DNA from: Myxococcota bacterium
GTDB taxonomy: Bacteria; Myxococcota_A; Polyangia; JAAYKL01
Direction: 5' to 3'
NCBI GenBank assembly: GCA_030065855.1
Contig: JASJCT010000037.1
Coordinates: forward strand, 1 to 63,094
Length of the DNA: 63,094 bases
A program made the translations under genes and the position numbers. This document shows positions 52,749 to 61,454 of the stretch, piece by piece (within the stretch, counting starts at the first letter, position 1; each line of letters opens with the position of its first letter). The notes under the pieces are model-generated. The model saw only the letters and a program-made list of their open reading frames with translations. It was not told where the DNA came from and did no database searches.

Positions 52749-55700
52749 ATGACATCATCTCCCCTACGAAACAGTTATTATATCATTATCATTTTACTTT
52801 TTATCCTTTCCGGCATGGCGGGTCTTATTTACGAGCTGGTCTGGACGCGAATGCTGGTACTCGTTTTTGGCAATACCATGTACGCGACGAGCACTGTGCT
52901 CAGTGCGTTTATGGCAGGTCTTGCGATGGGGAGCGTTACCATCGGTCGGTATATCGATCAGCGCCCGAGAAATCTGATTCGATTATACGGCTTGCTCGAA
53001 GTCTTTATCGGGGGATTTGCATTACTTTTTCCGTTTATTCTGAATCTAGCGAGCCCGCTGTACGCGGCTGTGTATCGTGCAGTGGACGGCAGTCTGTTTG
53101 TTGTAAACACCGCGCGATTTGTTCTTTGCTTTGCTTTGATTTTAATTCCGTCGTTTTTTATGGGTGGCACGCTACCGACCATCGTCAAGTACGTTGTCGG
53201 CAATGCCCCCCAAACCCTGGGTCGGCGCGCCGGCCTTTTTTATAGTCTGAACACCTTTGGGGGAGTCCTCGGTTGCCTGATCACTGGATTTGCTTTGCTC
53301 GGCCAGTTGGGCCTTGCCGGGTCGACATACGTCGCAGTTGGATTGAACGCCGCAGTGGCAGGCATCGCGCTACTACTCGGGCGCCTGGATTTAAGACCAT
53401 CTCCTGCTGCTGAGGTAAAAGGCCACTCGAAAAGGGCAACATCAAAACCGCGGGCCGCTTCAAAACAGACGGTCTCAGCCCCCTACATCGCTTACCCCCG
53501 TGGGATCCGGATTGCGGTCATTGTCGCCATCGGCCTTTCCGGGTGCTCCGCGCTTGCCCTAGAAGTGTTGTGGACCCGCATGCTCGCCTTATTCACGAGC
53601 AGCACAGTGCATTCCTTTGCCGCAATTCTATCGGTTTTCTTGGGCGGCATTGCCCTGGGAAGCCTCATTTACTCCCAGGTCTTGTCGAGGATACAGCGCC
53701 AGGACGTGCTGTTTGTGATTGTCCAACTGGCCCTTGGCCTTGCAGCGTTTCTTACGCCCTATGTGGCAGTGCTGTATTATCCCTTGTTTGCCGACACCTC
53801 ACCGCTCCTGGCGTTCTTACAAGCCGCGGCCTTCATGATCGTGCCAACCCTGTTGTTTGGTGTGGCGTTCCCAGCTGCTGTACACATCCACCAAAGCGCT
53901 AAAGGAGATGTGGGCCAGGGCATCGGGCGCGTATTTGCCGCAAATACGGTCGGCACTATCGTCGGAGCAGTGGCTGCCGGGTTTGTGCTAATCCCACTAT
54001 TGGGCGTGCACAAGGGCATCTCCCTCTGTTCGGCGTTCAATGTTATCGCTGCAGCTAGTGTCTTTGCAGCCATTGGTAGCCAGCGCAGGCCAGGCCTCTC
54101 CAGGGGTATTGCCGGGATTATTGCGGTTGCAGCTGCTTCGAGCGCCCTGCTGGTGCCAGATGTATTCCACTCCCTCTACCAGAAACGACAACCAAACGCG
54201 GATATTTTGCACTACGAAGAAGGCCAGGTGGCCACGGTGGTGGTCTATGATTTTCCTACCCAGGGTTATAAAGATCTGTATTTGAACGCAGTCGAGGAAG
54301 CGTCGAGCCGGATCTGGCACGTTCAGCTGTTTAAACTGCTCGGTATGCTGCCCCCCCTGCTCCATGAAGACCCAAAAGATGCGGTGATGATCGCGTTTGG
54401 CGCAGGCATGTCCAGCGGTGCAGCCGCTGCCATGGTAGATACCCTCGACTGTGTGGAACTCAATCCCGACATCAGAGGTGTGGCCAATCAGTTTTCAAAG
54501 GAGAACCTGGATGTCATCAACCGTCGAAACTTCAAGCTCCACACAAATGATGGGCGCAATTTTCTCTATCTAACGGATAAGCGCTACGACATCATCATGT
54601 CTGATGCGACCAATCCCCGGGCCTTTGATAGCTGGACCCTGTACACTGCAGAGTTTTACCAAACAGCCAAGCGCCGATTAAAACCCGGCGGCATTTTCTC
54701 CCAATGGATCCCCATGCCCCTTTCTAAGGACGCGGTAAAAATTGTCCTCAATACGTTCAAGTCCGTCTTTCCCCATACGAGCTTTTGGTGCATCCACGGA
54801 TCTTCCCAATGCTTGATGCTCGGCACCCCAAAGCGCCTGAATATCCATTACGACACATTCGAAGAACGGGCATTGGCGTCGCTCAAAAAGGTGGGATTTG
54901 ACCACTATGGCGTGGACACAGTCGAAAAGCTGCTGAGTTTCTTTTTCTTTGGCGAAGATGACCTCGATCAATATCTGGCTGGCTTTGACAAAATTAACAC
55001 CGATGATTTACCCATCGTGCAATTCTACGATCATCTCAAAGAAGCGGGCATCACCGCGAGCCTCGAAATGATTCCACTTCAAGAGAGCATCTTGAAGTAC
55101 CTTTCTATCGCACCTGAAAAAAAAGAAGGGCTCGGCCACGTACTGCGGGATTACCTGGCCATTGGACAGTATCTCAATATCGGGTTTCTAAAAAAGAACG
55201 ATCGGTTGGCATTTATAAAGGCCCGGGCCAGACTGGCCGCATCGCCTGCCCTCGTGGACGATCAAAACGTAAAATCCGCCTTTAACAGCGACATTGAACG
55301 CGAACGGTATTTTAACTTTGTGCTGGGTTCAGATAAGTACAAGAGAACAGACAAGGACAGGGTTGTAGCCCTGCACGCCCTTGGATATCTCTACGCGGAG
55401 AACGACCAGCCGCAAAAAGCGGTCCGCATGCTCGAACAGGCGGTTCGAGAGAAACCGGATTTTGCGCGTGCTCATGCGGATCTCATTCGGGCCCACCTCT
55501 TGATGCATGACGAGGATGCAGCGGTCCGAGCTATCGCGCGGCTTAGAAAGCTCCCCCCTTCGTGGAGCATACAATTCAAACTCAAAGACTATCTTCAAGT
55601 GGCCTATTTACAGCGAATGATCCGATACGAGCCAATGAATGCCGGGCTCTTGATGACCCTTGCTAGATCGTACATCACCATGGGGCAAATTAAAAGAGCA

Positions 55701-56513
55701 GTGGACTTGCTCAACAGGGCCACGGACGCGGCATCCGGGGACCCCAAATTGCTCGGGACTGTGGCCCAGAATTTCGAGTTCCTCGGCTTGCGGGACAGAG
55801 CAGCAGATGTGCTAAAACAACTCTCTGCGATAGGTCCGCCATCGCCGACACTCCAACTCCAAATAGCCGAGTTACAAAAAGACCCCTTTAACCTGGAAAT
55901 TGGAACCAATCAGGCGCTCAATCCCGAACGGGACGTATCGGATAGTCCGGCTGCGCAATTGTGCAAAGAGGCGAGAAAGATGTGGGATTCCCATGATCCC
56001 CTTGGCACAATAACCACAGAAACCCTCGCACAGGTCGCCTTAAAACTCGAAGCAGCTATTGGGATAGACCCCCAATACATGCCGGCGTATCAGGATATTT
56101 CCACTGTGTACGAAGCCCTCGAAGCCTATGGCCGGGCAGCTGATTTCTTGGAAATGGGATTAAAGCAAAGGCCTGGCTTTGAGATGGCTGAGCGACAGGT
56201 AAAGCGATTGCGGCTTCTCAAAAAAAGGAAAGCAGCGCTCAAAGACGGGCGCGAAACCGCGCTATTAAATGCAGAGATAGCCGGACTTTATTGGAGTATC
56301 GGCGAGATAGAGCTGGCCAAGGAATCCCTGGATCAGGTGATTGCAGCGGAAAAGATGAACGCCTTCTTGTGGGAAAAGTATGGATTGATACTCCGAAAAA
56401 CAGGTCAGCTAAAGGCTGCGCTTTCGGCATTCAGCCGTGCCGTCCAGATGGGCCCGCGGCTGGAGAAGAGCCGCACCAATATGGAACAAATTCGAACGAT
56501 TGTCGGGCCTTAA
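52749..56513 (+). CDS. membrane spermidine-synthase-like protein with C-terminal TPR array
   Basis: 1254 residues from ATG 52749, preceded by GGAGAGG. Residues 5-470 hold about 13 membrane helices in two related halves (GMAGLIYELVWTRMLVLVFG and GCSALALEVLWTRMLALFTS), a transporter-like domain often fused to spermidine synthase. Residues 490-760 resemble a spermidine synthase/methyltransferase core (EGQVATVVVYDF, MIAFGAGMSSGA, VELNPDIRG, DGRNFLYLTDKRYDIIMSDA), but the Asp/Glu pattern for polyamine binding is not clear. The last 380 residues are tetratricopeptide repeats. Common in deltaproteobacteria; reaction unproven. It precedes the carrier-protein cassette. Confidence 0.85.
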   Translation: MTSSPLRNSYYIIIILLFILSGMAGLIYELVWTRMLVLVFGNTMYATSTVLSAFMAGLAMGSVTIGRYIDQRPRNLIRLYGLLEVFIGGFALLFPFILNLASPLYAAVYRAVDGSLFVVNTARFVLCFALILIPSFFMGGTLPTIVKYVVGNAPQTLGRRAGLFYSLNTFGGVLGCLITGFALLGQLGLAGSTYVAVGLNAAVAGIALLLGRLDLRPSPAAEVKGHSKRATSKPRAASKQTVSAPYIAYPRGIRIAVIVAIGLSGCSALALEVLWTRMLALFTSSTVHSFAAILSVFLGGIALGSLIYSQVLSRIQRQDVLFVIVQLALGLAAFLTPYVAVLYYPLFADTSPLLAFLQAAAFMIVPTLLFGVAFPAAVHIHQSAKGDVGQGIGRVFAANTVGTIVGAVAAGFVLIPLLGVHKGISLCSAFNVIAAASVFAAIGSQRRPGLSRGIAGIIAVAAASSALLVPDVFHSLYQKRQPNADILHYEEGQVATVVVYDFPTQGYKDLYLNAVEEASSRIWHVQLFKLLGMLPPLLHEDPKDAVMIAFGAGMSSGAAAAMVDTLDCVELNPDIRGVANQFSKENLDVINRRNFKLHTNDGRNFLYLTDKRYDIIMSDATNPRAFDSWTLYTAEFYQTAKRRLKPGGIFSQWIPMPLSKDAVKIVLNTFKSVFPHTSFWCIHGSSQCLMLGTPKRLNIHYDTFEERALASLKKVGFDHYGVDTVEKLLSFFFFGEDDLDQYLAGFDKINTDDLPIVQFYDHLKEAGITASLEMIPLQESILKYLSIAPEKKEGLGHVLRDYLAIGQYLNIGFLKKNDRLAFIKARARLAASPALVDDQNVKSAFNSDIERERYFNFVLGSDKYKRTDKDRVVALHALGYLYAENDQPQKAVRMLEQAVREKPDFARAHADLIRAHLLMHDEDAAVRAIARLRKLPPSWSIQFKLKDYLQVAYLQRMIRYEPMNAGLLMTLARSYITMGQIKRAVDLLNRATDAASGDPKLLGTVAQNFEFLGLRDRAADVLKQLSAIGPPSPTLQLQIAELQKDPFNLEIGTNQALNPERDVSDSPAAQLCKEARKMWDSHDPLGTITTETLAQVALKLEAAIGIDPQYMPAYQDISTVYEALEAYGRAADFLEMGLKQRPGFEMAERQVKRLRLLKKRKAALKDGRETALLNAEIAGLYWSIGEIELAKESLDQVIAAEKMNAFLWEKYGLILRKTGQLKAALSAFSRAVQMGPRLEKSRTNMEQIRTIVGP

Positions 56514-56543
56514 TATCGCTGGGTTGATGTTCATTAGAGCGAG

Positions 56544-56561
56544 CCTGATTGGGTAATCAGG
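56544..56561 (+). other. hairpin CCTGATT-GGGT-AATCAGG
   Basis: Seven-base-pair inverted repeat in the 145-bp gap between the spermidine-synthase-like gene and the carrier protein gene. It is followed by A6, not T, on the plus strand, so it is not a standard terminator; it may be a processing or regulatory element. Confidence 0.3.
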
Positions 56562-56658
56562 AAAAAATTATCCATATTTTTGGCTAATGTCCACTAAAAC
56601 GGTTGACTTTGCCGTTCTCAGACACAGCTTAGAAGAGAGTCATGCAAAGGAAACAACC

Positions 56659-56904
56659 ATGAAAGCACCGCTTGATCTGTTAAATGAAGTAGAGTCCATC
56701 GTGCGCGAAGCAGGCCACCTGAGCGAGCCAATCCCGCCCAGCCAAGATCTGTATCGGGAAGTCGGGATTCAATCGGTCAACTCGATCAATATCTTGTTGC
56801 TGTTGGAAGAACGGTTTGTGGTCTCCCTGGCCGACGATTCGTTTATGCGAGCCCGTACCTTGAATCAGCTGGCGGACTTGATTCTTGAATCAAAAGCTGC
56901 GTAA
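56659..56904 (+). CDS. acyl carrier protein-like protein (cassette gene 1)
   Basis: 81 residues from ATG 56659 (AAAGGAAA upstream). Four-helix carrier-protein fold: DLLNEVESIVREAGHL; DLYREVGIQSVNSINILLLL; EERFVVSLADDSFMRARTLN; QLADLILES. The phosphopantetheine-bearing serine is probably Ser42 in VNSINI, where ordinary ACPs have DSL; the preceding Asp is Asn here. In aminoacyl-carrier systems the carrier is a stand-alone small protein next to its ligase, as here (31 bp before the ligase gene). Confidence 0.8.
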   Translation: MKAPLDLLNEVESIVREAGHLSEPIPPSQDLYREVGIQSVNSINILLLLEERFVVSLADDSFMRARTLNQLADLILESKAA

Positions 56905-56934
56905 CGGATGATGCCACTTGGAGTCTACTAAAAC

Positions 56935-58137
56935 ATGACTACTGAAACATTCCATTTACCTGTTCCCAATAAGCTGACAGACGATGTGGCCCACGAGATC
57001 GCCAAACGGGTGGTTTATTGTGATCAGCGAATCGTTGGGAGTCGGCATGACGCCCAGCAGGGTCAGCTGGCAGTAACTATTGAAGCACCCGGCCACAGCG
57101 CGTCCATCGCGGACAAGGTGCGTTCGTTGATAGCGCAGATGAGTGCTGCTCGTCTAGCTGGAACGTCGCGTACCCTCAAAGAGCGCAGCGGTGATATCCG
57201 CTCCGACGCGAAGGTGATAGAACGCCTCGGCGCTAGCGGTGAAATCGAGCCACAGAGTCTTGGTTTGGTTGCCCGAGGTGGTTCGTTTTTGAACCTCATT
57301 GAACGCCTCGACGGGTTGGTGCAGCGTATTGCCTGCGAGATGTTCGGCGCGCAGGTGCGAGATTACAATTCGCTCATCCCTGCCGATTGGCTGCGCCGCG
57401 CCGGCTATTTTTCCAATTTCGCCCACTCGGTGACCTTTGCCGTGCATCTCAAAGAGGACCTCGATCAGCTGAACCAGTTTGTCGAGCGGCACGGCGGTAA
57501 CGCCGAGTTGCACCTGGATTCAATCGACGAATTGGCCCAGCCCGCCCACTGCTTGTCTCCGGCTGTCTGTTACCACGCGTACGGTGGACTTATGGACTCC
57601 CAATTCAACAAGGCCGATGGGGGGCTCAAAGTGTTTACCGCCCGCGGCCGTTGTTTTCGCTACGAATCGAAAAACACCACGAACTTGGATCGCCTAATGG
57701 AATTCTCCATGCGCGAGATCATTTTTGTCGGCGAAAAAGAGCAGGTGTTGCTAGCCCGAGAGCGCGCCTGTGAGGTGTGGTGGAGACTGATCGAGCTGCT
57801 GCAGCTGGGCGCTTCGCTAGAGACCGCTGCGGATCCTTTTTTTGCCAGTGATTTTAGCTCATTGCGCTTCTTTCAATTGACCAATGAGCTAAAATGGGAG
57901 TTGCTGCTACCGGTCAGCCAAGACAAGTCCATCGCCGCTGCTTCGTTTAATTATCACGAATCATTTTTTGGTCAGAATTTCGCTATTCGCCAGGTGGACG
58001 CGGAGCCCGTACACACCGGGTGTGCTGCATTCGGTTTAGAGCGCCTGGCCTATGCCCTGCTGATGCAGATTCCCGGAGAAACGCTTTTCGAACGGTTGGA
58101 TTGGGCACAACAGAAGCTGTTTGAGCAATACCAATGA
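56935..58137 (+). CDS. class II aaRS-like amino acid:[carrier protein] ligase (cassette gene 2)
   Basis: 400 residues. It resembles the catalytic core of atypical seryl-tRNA synthetase, the origin of the bacterial aa:CP ligases, which adenylate an amino acid and load it on a carrier protein. Motif 2: FTARGRCFRYESKN from Phe234, then LDRLMEFSMREIIFVG; motif 3: GCAAFGLERLAYALL. Likely zinc ligands are Cys212 (SPAVCYHAY), Glu256 (MEF) or Glu261, and Cys363 (HTGCAAFG), spaced as in the Bradyrhizobium enzymes. There is no tRNA-binding arm. The first 100 residues form an extra small domain not found in the short enzymes. Known homologues charge glycine or alanine. Confidence 0.85.
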   Translation: MTTETFHLPVPNKLTDDVAHEIAKRVVYCDQRIVGSRHDAQQGQLAVTIEAPGHSASIADKVRSLIAQMSAARLAGTSRTLKERSGDIRSDAKVIERLGASGEIEPQSLGLVARGGSFLNLIERLDGLVQRIACEMFGAQVRDYNSLIPADWLRRAGYFSNFAHSVTFAVHLKEDLDQLNQFVERHGGNAELHLDSIDELAQPAHCLSPAVCYHAYGGLMDSQFNKADGGLKVFTARGRCFRYESKNTTNLDRLMEFSMREIIFVGEKEQVLLARERACEVWWRLIELLQLGASLETAADPFFASDFSSLRFFQLTNELKWELLLPVSQDKSIAAASFNYHESFFGQNFAIRQVDAEPVHTGCAAFGLERLAYALLMQIPGETLFERLDWAQQKLFEQYQ

Positions 58138-58144
58138 GTCAGCT

Positions 58145-59146
58145 ATGACCACCAACAACGAGTTTAACTTTATCGTCCGGCCTGATTTACAGGCCGTATC
58201 TGAATTGATGACCCGCACCTGGGCCCGCCCGTGCTGGTCCTACGATGTAGGATTGCTCGAGGCGCATATTCTGAGACCCAGCGGCGACCCCAGCCTGAAC
58301 GTCGGTCAAGTAACGCCGGATGGCGAACTCGTTTCGTTTCAAGCCTACATGCCATTTGCCGTGAACTATTTCGGCCACCGCTACCGCGCGGTATTCGCCA
58401 GTTTTCTCACGGTGTCACCCGACTTTCACGGGCGTGGATTGGCCGGGCCGCAGCAGGGCTGGCTGATCGACCAGGCCAAAGAGCAGGGATATGACATCTA
58501 TTTGACCATGTGCGAGGTAGGTGCGGCTTCCAACCGCGCTGTGGAGCGAATATTTGCCAAAAAAAGGCTGCCTGTAAAAATCATCAATGAGTTCTCATAC
58601 CTGGCCACTGCGCGCGATCTTGTGGGACCCCTATTAACGCAGCAGCCGTCGGCGAACACGCGCGCGTACCACAGGGAAGATGGCCCGGTTCTGGCGGAGC
58701 AGATTTCCGCTTTAGGCGGTGACGTGCCGCTGAAAAAGATCATCCCGGCAAACGACCTGGACTTTCTTTTTCTGGACCGCAAACATGCTGTGACCTTTGT
58801 TTACGACGACGGGCATCCGCGCGCGCTGGCCAACCTGCTCGTGCTGGAGGTACTGCTGCCAGACGGGGGTGCACAGCGTAACCTCTATTTTGATAATGTC
58901 TCGTTTGGAGATCTATCCGCAGCTGAGCAGAGCACGTTTCTGAGCGATATCCTGGTGCAGTTGCGATCGACTGAGTATCAATTTGCGTTTGTGCCAAACA
59001 TTGGCTATCTGCCTGTCGATGCGTTCAGGCAGCTTCGATTCCGCACGGCCCCGCGGCGCATCAACCTCTACTTAGCCGCGCTAAACGAACCGGCGCTTAC
59101 TCGGGAGATCGCGACAGTCGATCGGTTTTACCTGGATGTTTATTGA
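58145..59146 (+). CDS. GNAT-fold acyltransferase (cassette gene 3)
   Basis: 333 residues. The N-terminal part is a GNAT domain: FNFIVRPDLQAVSELMTRTW, VFASFLTVSPDFHGRGLAGP (the acyl donor loop, FHGRGLAG), and GYDIYLTMCEVGAASNRAVERIF. The C-terminal 150 residues (VPLKKIIPANDLDFLFLDRK; YFDNVSFGDLSAAEQSTF) are a second GNAT-like or accessory domain. In place of acetyl-CoA such a fold could take an aminoacyl group from the carrier protein, as aminoacyl transferases of FemX or Fem-like type also have GNAT folds. Gap to the ligase gene is 7 bp. The acceptor is unknown. Confidence 0.75.
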   Translation: MTTNNEFNFIVRPDLQAVSELMTRTWARPCWSYDVGLLEAHILRPSGDPSLNVGQVTPDGELVSFQAYMPFAVNYFGHRYRAVFASFLTVSPDFHGRGLAGPQQGWLIDQAKEQGYDIYLTMCEVGAASNRAVERIFAKKRLPVKIINEFSYLATARDLVGPLLTQQPSANTRAYHREDGPVLAEQISALGGDVPLKKIIPANDLDFLFLDRKHAVTFVYDDGHPRALANLLVLEVLLPDGGAQRNLYFDNVSFGDLSAAEQSTFLSDILVQLRSTEYQFAFVPNIGYLPVDAFRQLRFRTAPRRINLYLAALNEPALTREIATVDRFYLDVY

Positions 59147-59154
59147 GGCACGCG

Positions 59155-59760
59155 ATGGGAGCGATTAAAAAACTCGCCCGCACTGTCGGTCTCGCCTCGG
59201 GGGCGGCAATTGCTCTGCCCCTGGGAGCAGCTGCGTGGCTCGAAAAGCACGCGTTAAAAAAGAGTGACAAGATCTTCCACTTTGGCGCACATGCCGTGGC
59301 GCTGGTGCCGGGAATTGCTGGCAACTTTGTGCGCACCGCTTACTACATGATGACCCTTGATGCGTGTCACCCGACAGCGGTTGTCAGTTTTGGCAGCTAT
59401 TTTTCGAGTCGTCACGCGCGCATTGCCGAGCACAGCGGCACTGGGGCCTACTGTGTCGTGGGTATGGCAGATATCGGGTCGCGCGTGCGGGTGGCCAGTC
59501 GCGTATCGATTGTTTCAGGCCTGCATGAACACGGATCAGCGGACGACATCGGCAATCGACAGCAGTCAACAGGTGCTGCCAGTCCGATCGTCATCGGCGG
59601 GGATACCTGGATAGGGGAGGGAGCAGTCGTGGGCGCCGACGTGGGGGAGGGGTCGATCGTTGGTCTCGGTTCAGTGGTGCTCAATCCGCTGCCCGCTAAC
59701 AGCCTGGCCCTTGGCAACCCAGCCCGGCGATTGCCCACAAAAAACGCCAAAAACCAATAG
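59155..59760 (+). CDS. left-handed beta-helix (hexapeptide) acyltransferase (cassette gene 4)
   Basis: 201 residues from ATG 59155, 8 bp after the GNAT gene. One N-terminal hydrophobic segment (GLASGAAIALPLGAAAWL). Hexapeptide rungs: AVVSFGSYFSSRHARIAEHS; GAYCVVGMADIGSRVRVASR; VSIVSGLHEHG; PIVIGGDTWIGEGAVVGADVG; EGSIVGLGSVVLNPLP, ending ALGNPARR. This is the maltose/galactoside O-acetyltransferase type, with His in LHEHG as a likely base. It would acylate an alcohol or amine on a sugar or lipid. Its place at the end of the cassette suggests it modifies the same acceptor. Confidence 0.8.
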   Translation: MGAIKKLARTVGLASGAAIALPLGAAAWLEKHALKKSDKIFHFGAHAVALVPGIAGNFVRTAYYMMTLDACHPTAVVSFGSYFSSRHARIAEHSGTGAYCVVGMADIGSRVRVASRVSIVSGLHEHGSADDIGNRQQSTGAASPIVIGGDTWIGEGAVVGADVGEGSIVGLGSVVLNPLPANSLALGNPARRLPTKNAKNQ

Positions 59761-59905
59761 ACACTGCTGCCAAGCGCGCTTTTGACCCACCGTAACTGGC
59801 CGCCACACCGAGTGGAAAGGCCACATCGATTTTTCATATAGACGGCGCATGTTTTGTTGGCCAAAAAAGTGGTGAGAGTGATAAAAGATCGGGTTGAGCT
59901 GCGAA

Positions 59906-60835
59906 ATGAATAGCGAGATTAAAAAGCTTTATCGCATGTTGGAAGCACAGGGGTTCAAAGGGCGGGTCGTGACCATCCAGCGTCTTAAGGATCTACAGGA
60001 AGAAATAGAAGGATGTCACAATCAAGGTCTTTTCGATGAAACGGTCTACAGAGAAGGACTGTCTTTTTTTTCCTTTCGGCCGCCAGATGATCTACCCACG
60101 GTAGCTTCCTTGATCGTGGTGGCCGTACCCAGACCCCAAACCAAAGTCAGTTTCACTTGGAAGGGAAAAGAACGATCTCTCGTTCTGCCGCCCACCTACA
60201 TGGGCGCTATCGAAGTTTCCAAGCGTATCAAAGGCCTCTTGGCTGAGTGGCTGGCGCCACATGGATTTCGCGTGGCTCCAGGTAGATTGCCGCGCAAGCT
60301 CCTGACAGTGCGCAGCGGGCTCGCTGCGTATGGCCGAAACAACATCAGTTATATCCCCGGCATGGGAAGCTTTTATCAACCAATTGTTTTCTTTTCAGAC
60401 TTGCCTTGTCACAGAGATACCTGGCAAGAGCCGCTCGTGATGGACAGGTGCCAGGACTGCCTGATCTGTTTGAAAAAATGTCCGACCGGCGCAATTACTC
60501 CTGAGCGGTTTCTTCTTCGCGCTGAAAAGTGCTTGGTTTTTCATAATGAAAGATCGCCGGATCACCCGTTTCCAGAGTGGATAGACCCGAGTTGGCACAA
60601 TTGCCTGGTGGGCTGTATGCTCTGCCAGCGTCACTGTCCGGAGAACAAGCCGTTTTTGAATTGGTTCGAGGGCAATGAAGCGTTTTCTCACCTGGAAACA
60701 GCGCTCCTATTGAATGGGGCAACAGCTGATCAACTGCCGGACGTAACGCGCAGAAAGCTGGAACGGCTCGGGTTGCTCGATTTTCTGTTGGAGCTCCTAC
60801 CGCGTAACCTGAGTGTTTTTTTTAGGTCACAATGA
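59906..60835 (+). CDS. QueG-like double 4Fe-4S protein
   Basis: 309 residues. Two cubane cluster motifs: CQDCLICLKKCPTGAI and CLVGCMLCQRHCPENK. The N-terminal part (LSFFSFRPPDDLPTVASLIV and LTVRSGLAAYGRNNISYIP) resembles the epoxyqueuosine reductase/reductive dehalogenase-like cobalamin domain; the phrase GLAAYGRNN matches the QueG family GxxGxxGK region. It is shorter and more divergent than true QueG, so I would call it a QueG-like reductase of unknown substrate rather than tRNA-modifying. Start ATG 59906 (a TTG at 59894 is possible). 145 bp from the cassette. Confidence 0.7.
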   Translation: MNSEIKKLYRMLEAQGFKGRVVTIQRLKDLQEEIEGCHNQGLFDETVYREGLSFFSFRPPDDLPTVASLIVVAVPRPQTKVSFTWKGKERSLVLPPTYMGAIEVSKRIKGLLAEWLAPHGFRVAPGRLPRKLLTVRSGLAAYGRNNISYIPGMGSFYQPIVFFSDLPCHRDTWQEPLVMDRCQDCLICLKKCPTGAITPERFLLRAEKCLVFHNERSPDHPFPEWIDPSWHNCLVGCMLCQRHCPENKPFLNWFEGNEAFSHLETALLLNGATADQLPDVTRRKLERLGLLDFLLELLPRNLSVFFRSQ

Positions 60836-61049
60836 AAACCCGGGCACTACCCCAAGCTGGGATTTCAAACCGCCAGCAAGCTCGGCTTTTTCGCCTCCTG
60901 CCCAATTGAGGAAAAGAACGCAGGCGCCTGGATTCAACAACCGTACAGTGCGCGGCAGTGCCTACTGAGATAGGCTCTAAACCAGCCGCAGTGCAGGTGA
61001 GAGTAGGTAAAGGACTTGATTTTAGGAAATATGTGCCTACACTTGGACC

Positions 61050-61319
61050 ATGAAGTATTCTGAAGGTCGAAAAAAACTTATAACAGCCTTCTTGGGTTTT
61101 CTGACCGGTGCACTGATTAATGGGTTATCGGTGTTGGCCGGAACAGGTTTTGTTTCTGTTAACGCACTTCAACCGTGGGTTATCTTTCTTCTCTCTTCGC
61201 TTGCCGCAGCTTTCTTCAATAAAAAGATCATTCTTCAGTCAAATCGAATTTGTATTCGATACAGCCAATACATAGCACGCAGACAGCTCATCCACTGCAG
61301 TGATCCGTTGCTGTGCTAG
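61050..61319 (+). CDS. small two-helix membrane protein
   Basis: 89 residues with helices at about 9-32 (LITAFLGFLTGALINGLSVL) and 38-58 (LQPWVIFLLSSLAAAFF), then a basic tail with RICIRYSQYIARRQLIHC. No family recognised and only a weak ribosome site (TTGGA), so this may not be a real gene. Confidence 0.4.
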   Translation: MKYSEGRKKLITAFLGFLTGALINGLSVLAGTGFVSVNALQPWVIFLLSSLAAAFFNKKIILQSNRICIRYSQYIARRQLIHCSDPLLC

Positions 61320-61454
61320 CGCGCCTCATTTGAATTTTCACAATTTGGCGAGTGGTTAGGCTCTGAGTTCCTTTCATCGGGATTCTGTATCGGTATCGAT
61401 AGATCCTATCCATTGTCATCAAATCAGAAAATGTTGAATGTGAGAGGTGCTAAG

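Noticed and set aside
56544..56561. Hairpin as rho-independent terminator
   Set aside because: The bases after it on the plus strand are A, and no T-run follows on the minus strand either.
59906..60835. Assignment as true epoxyqueuosine reductase QueG
   Set aside because: Both iron-sulfur motifs fit, but the N-terminal half is too divergent, so only QueG-like is justified.
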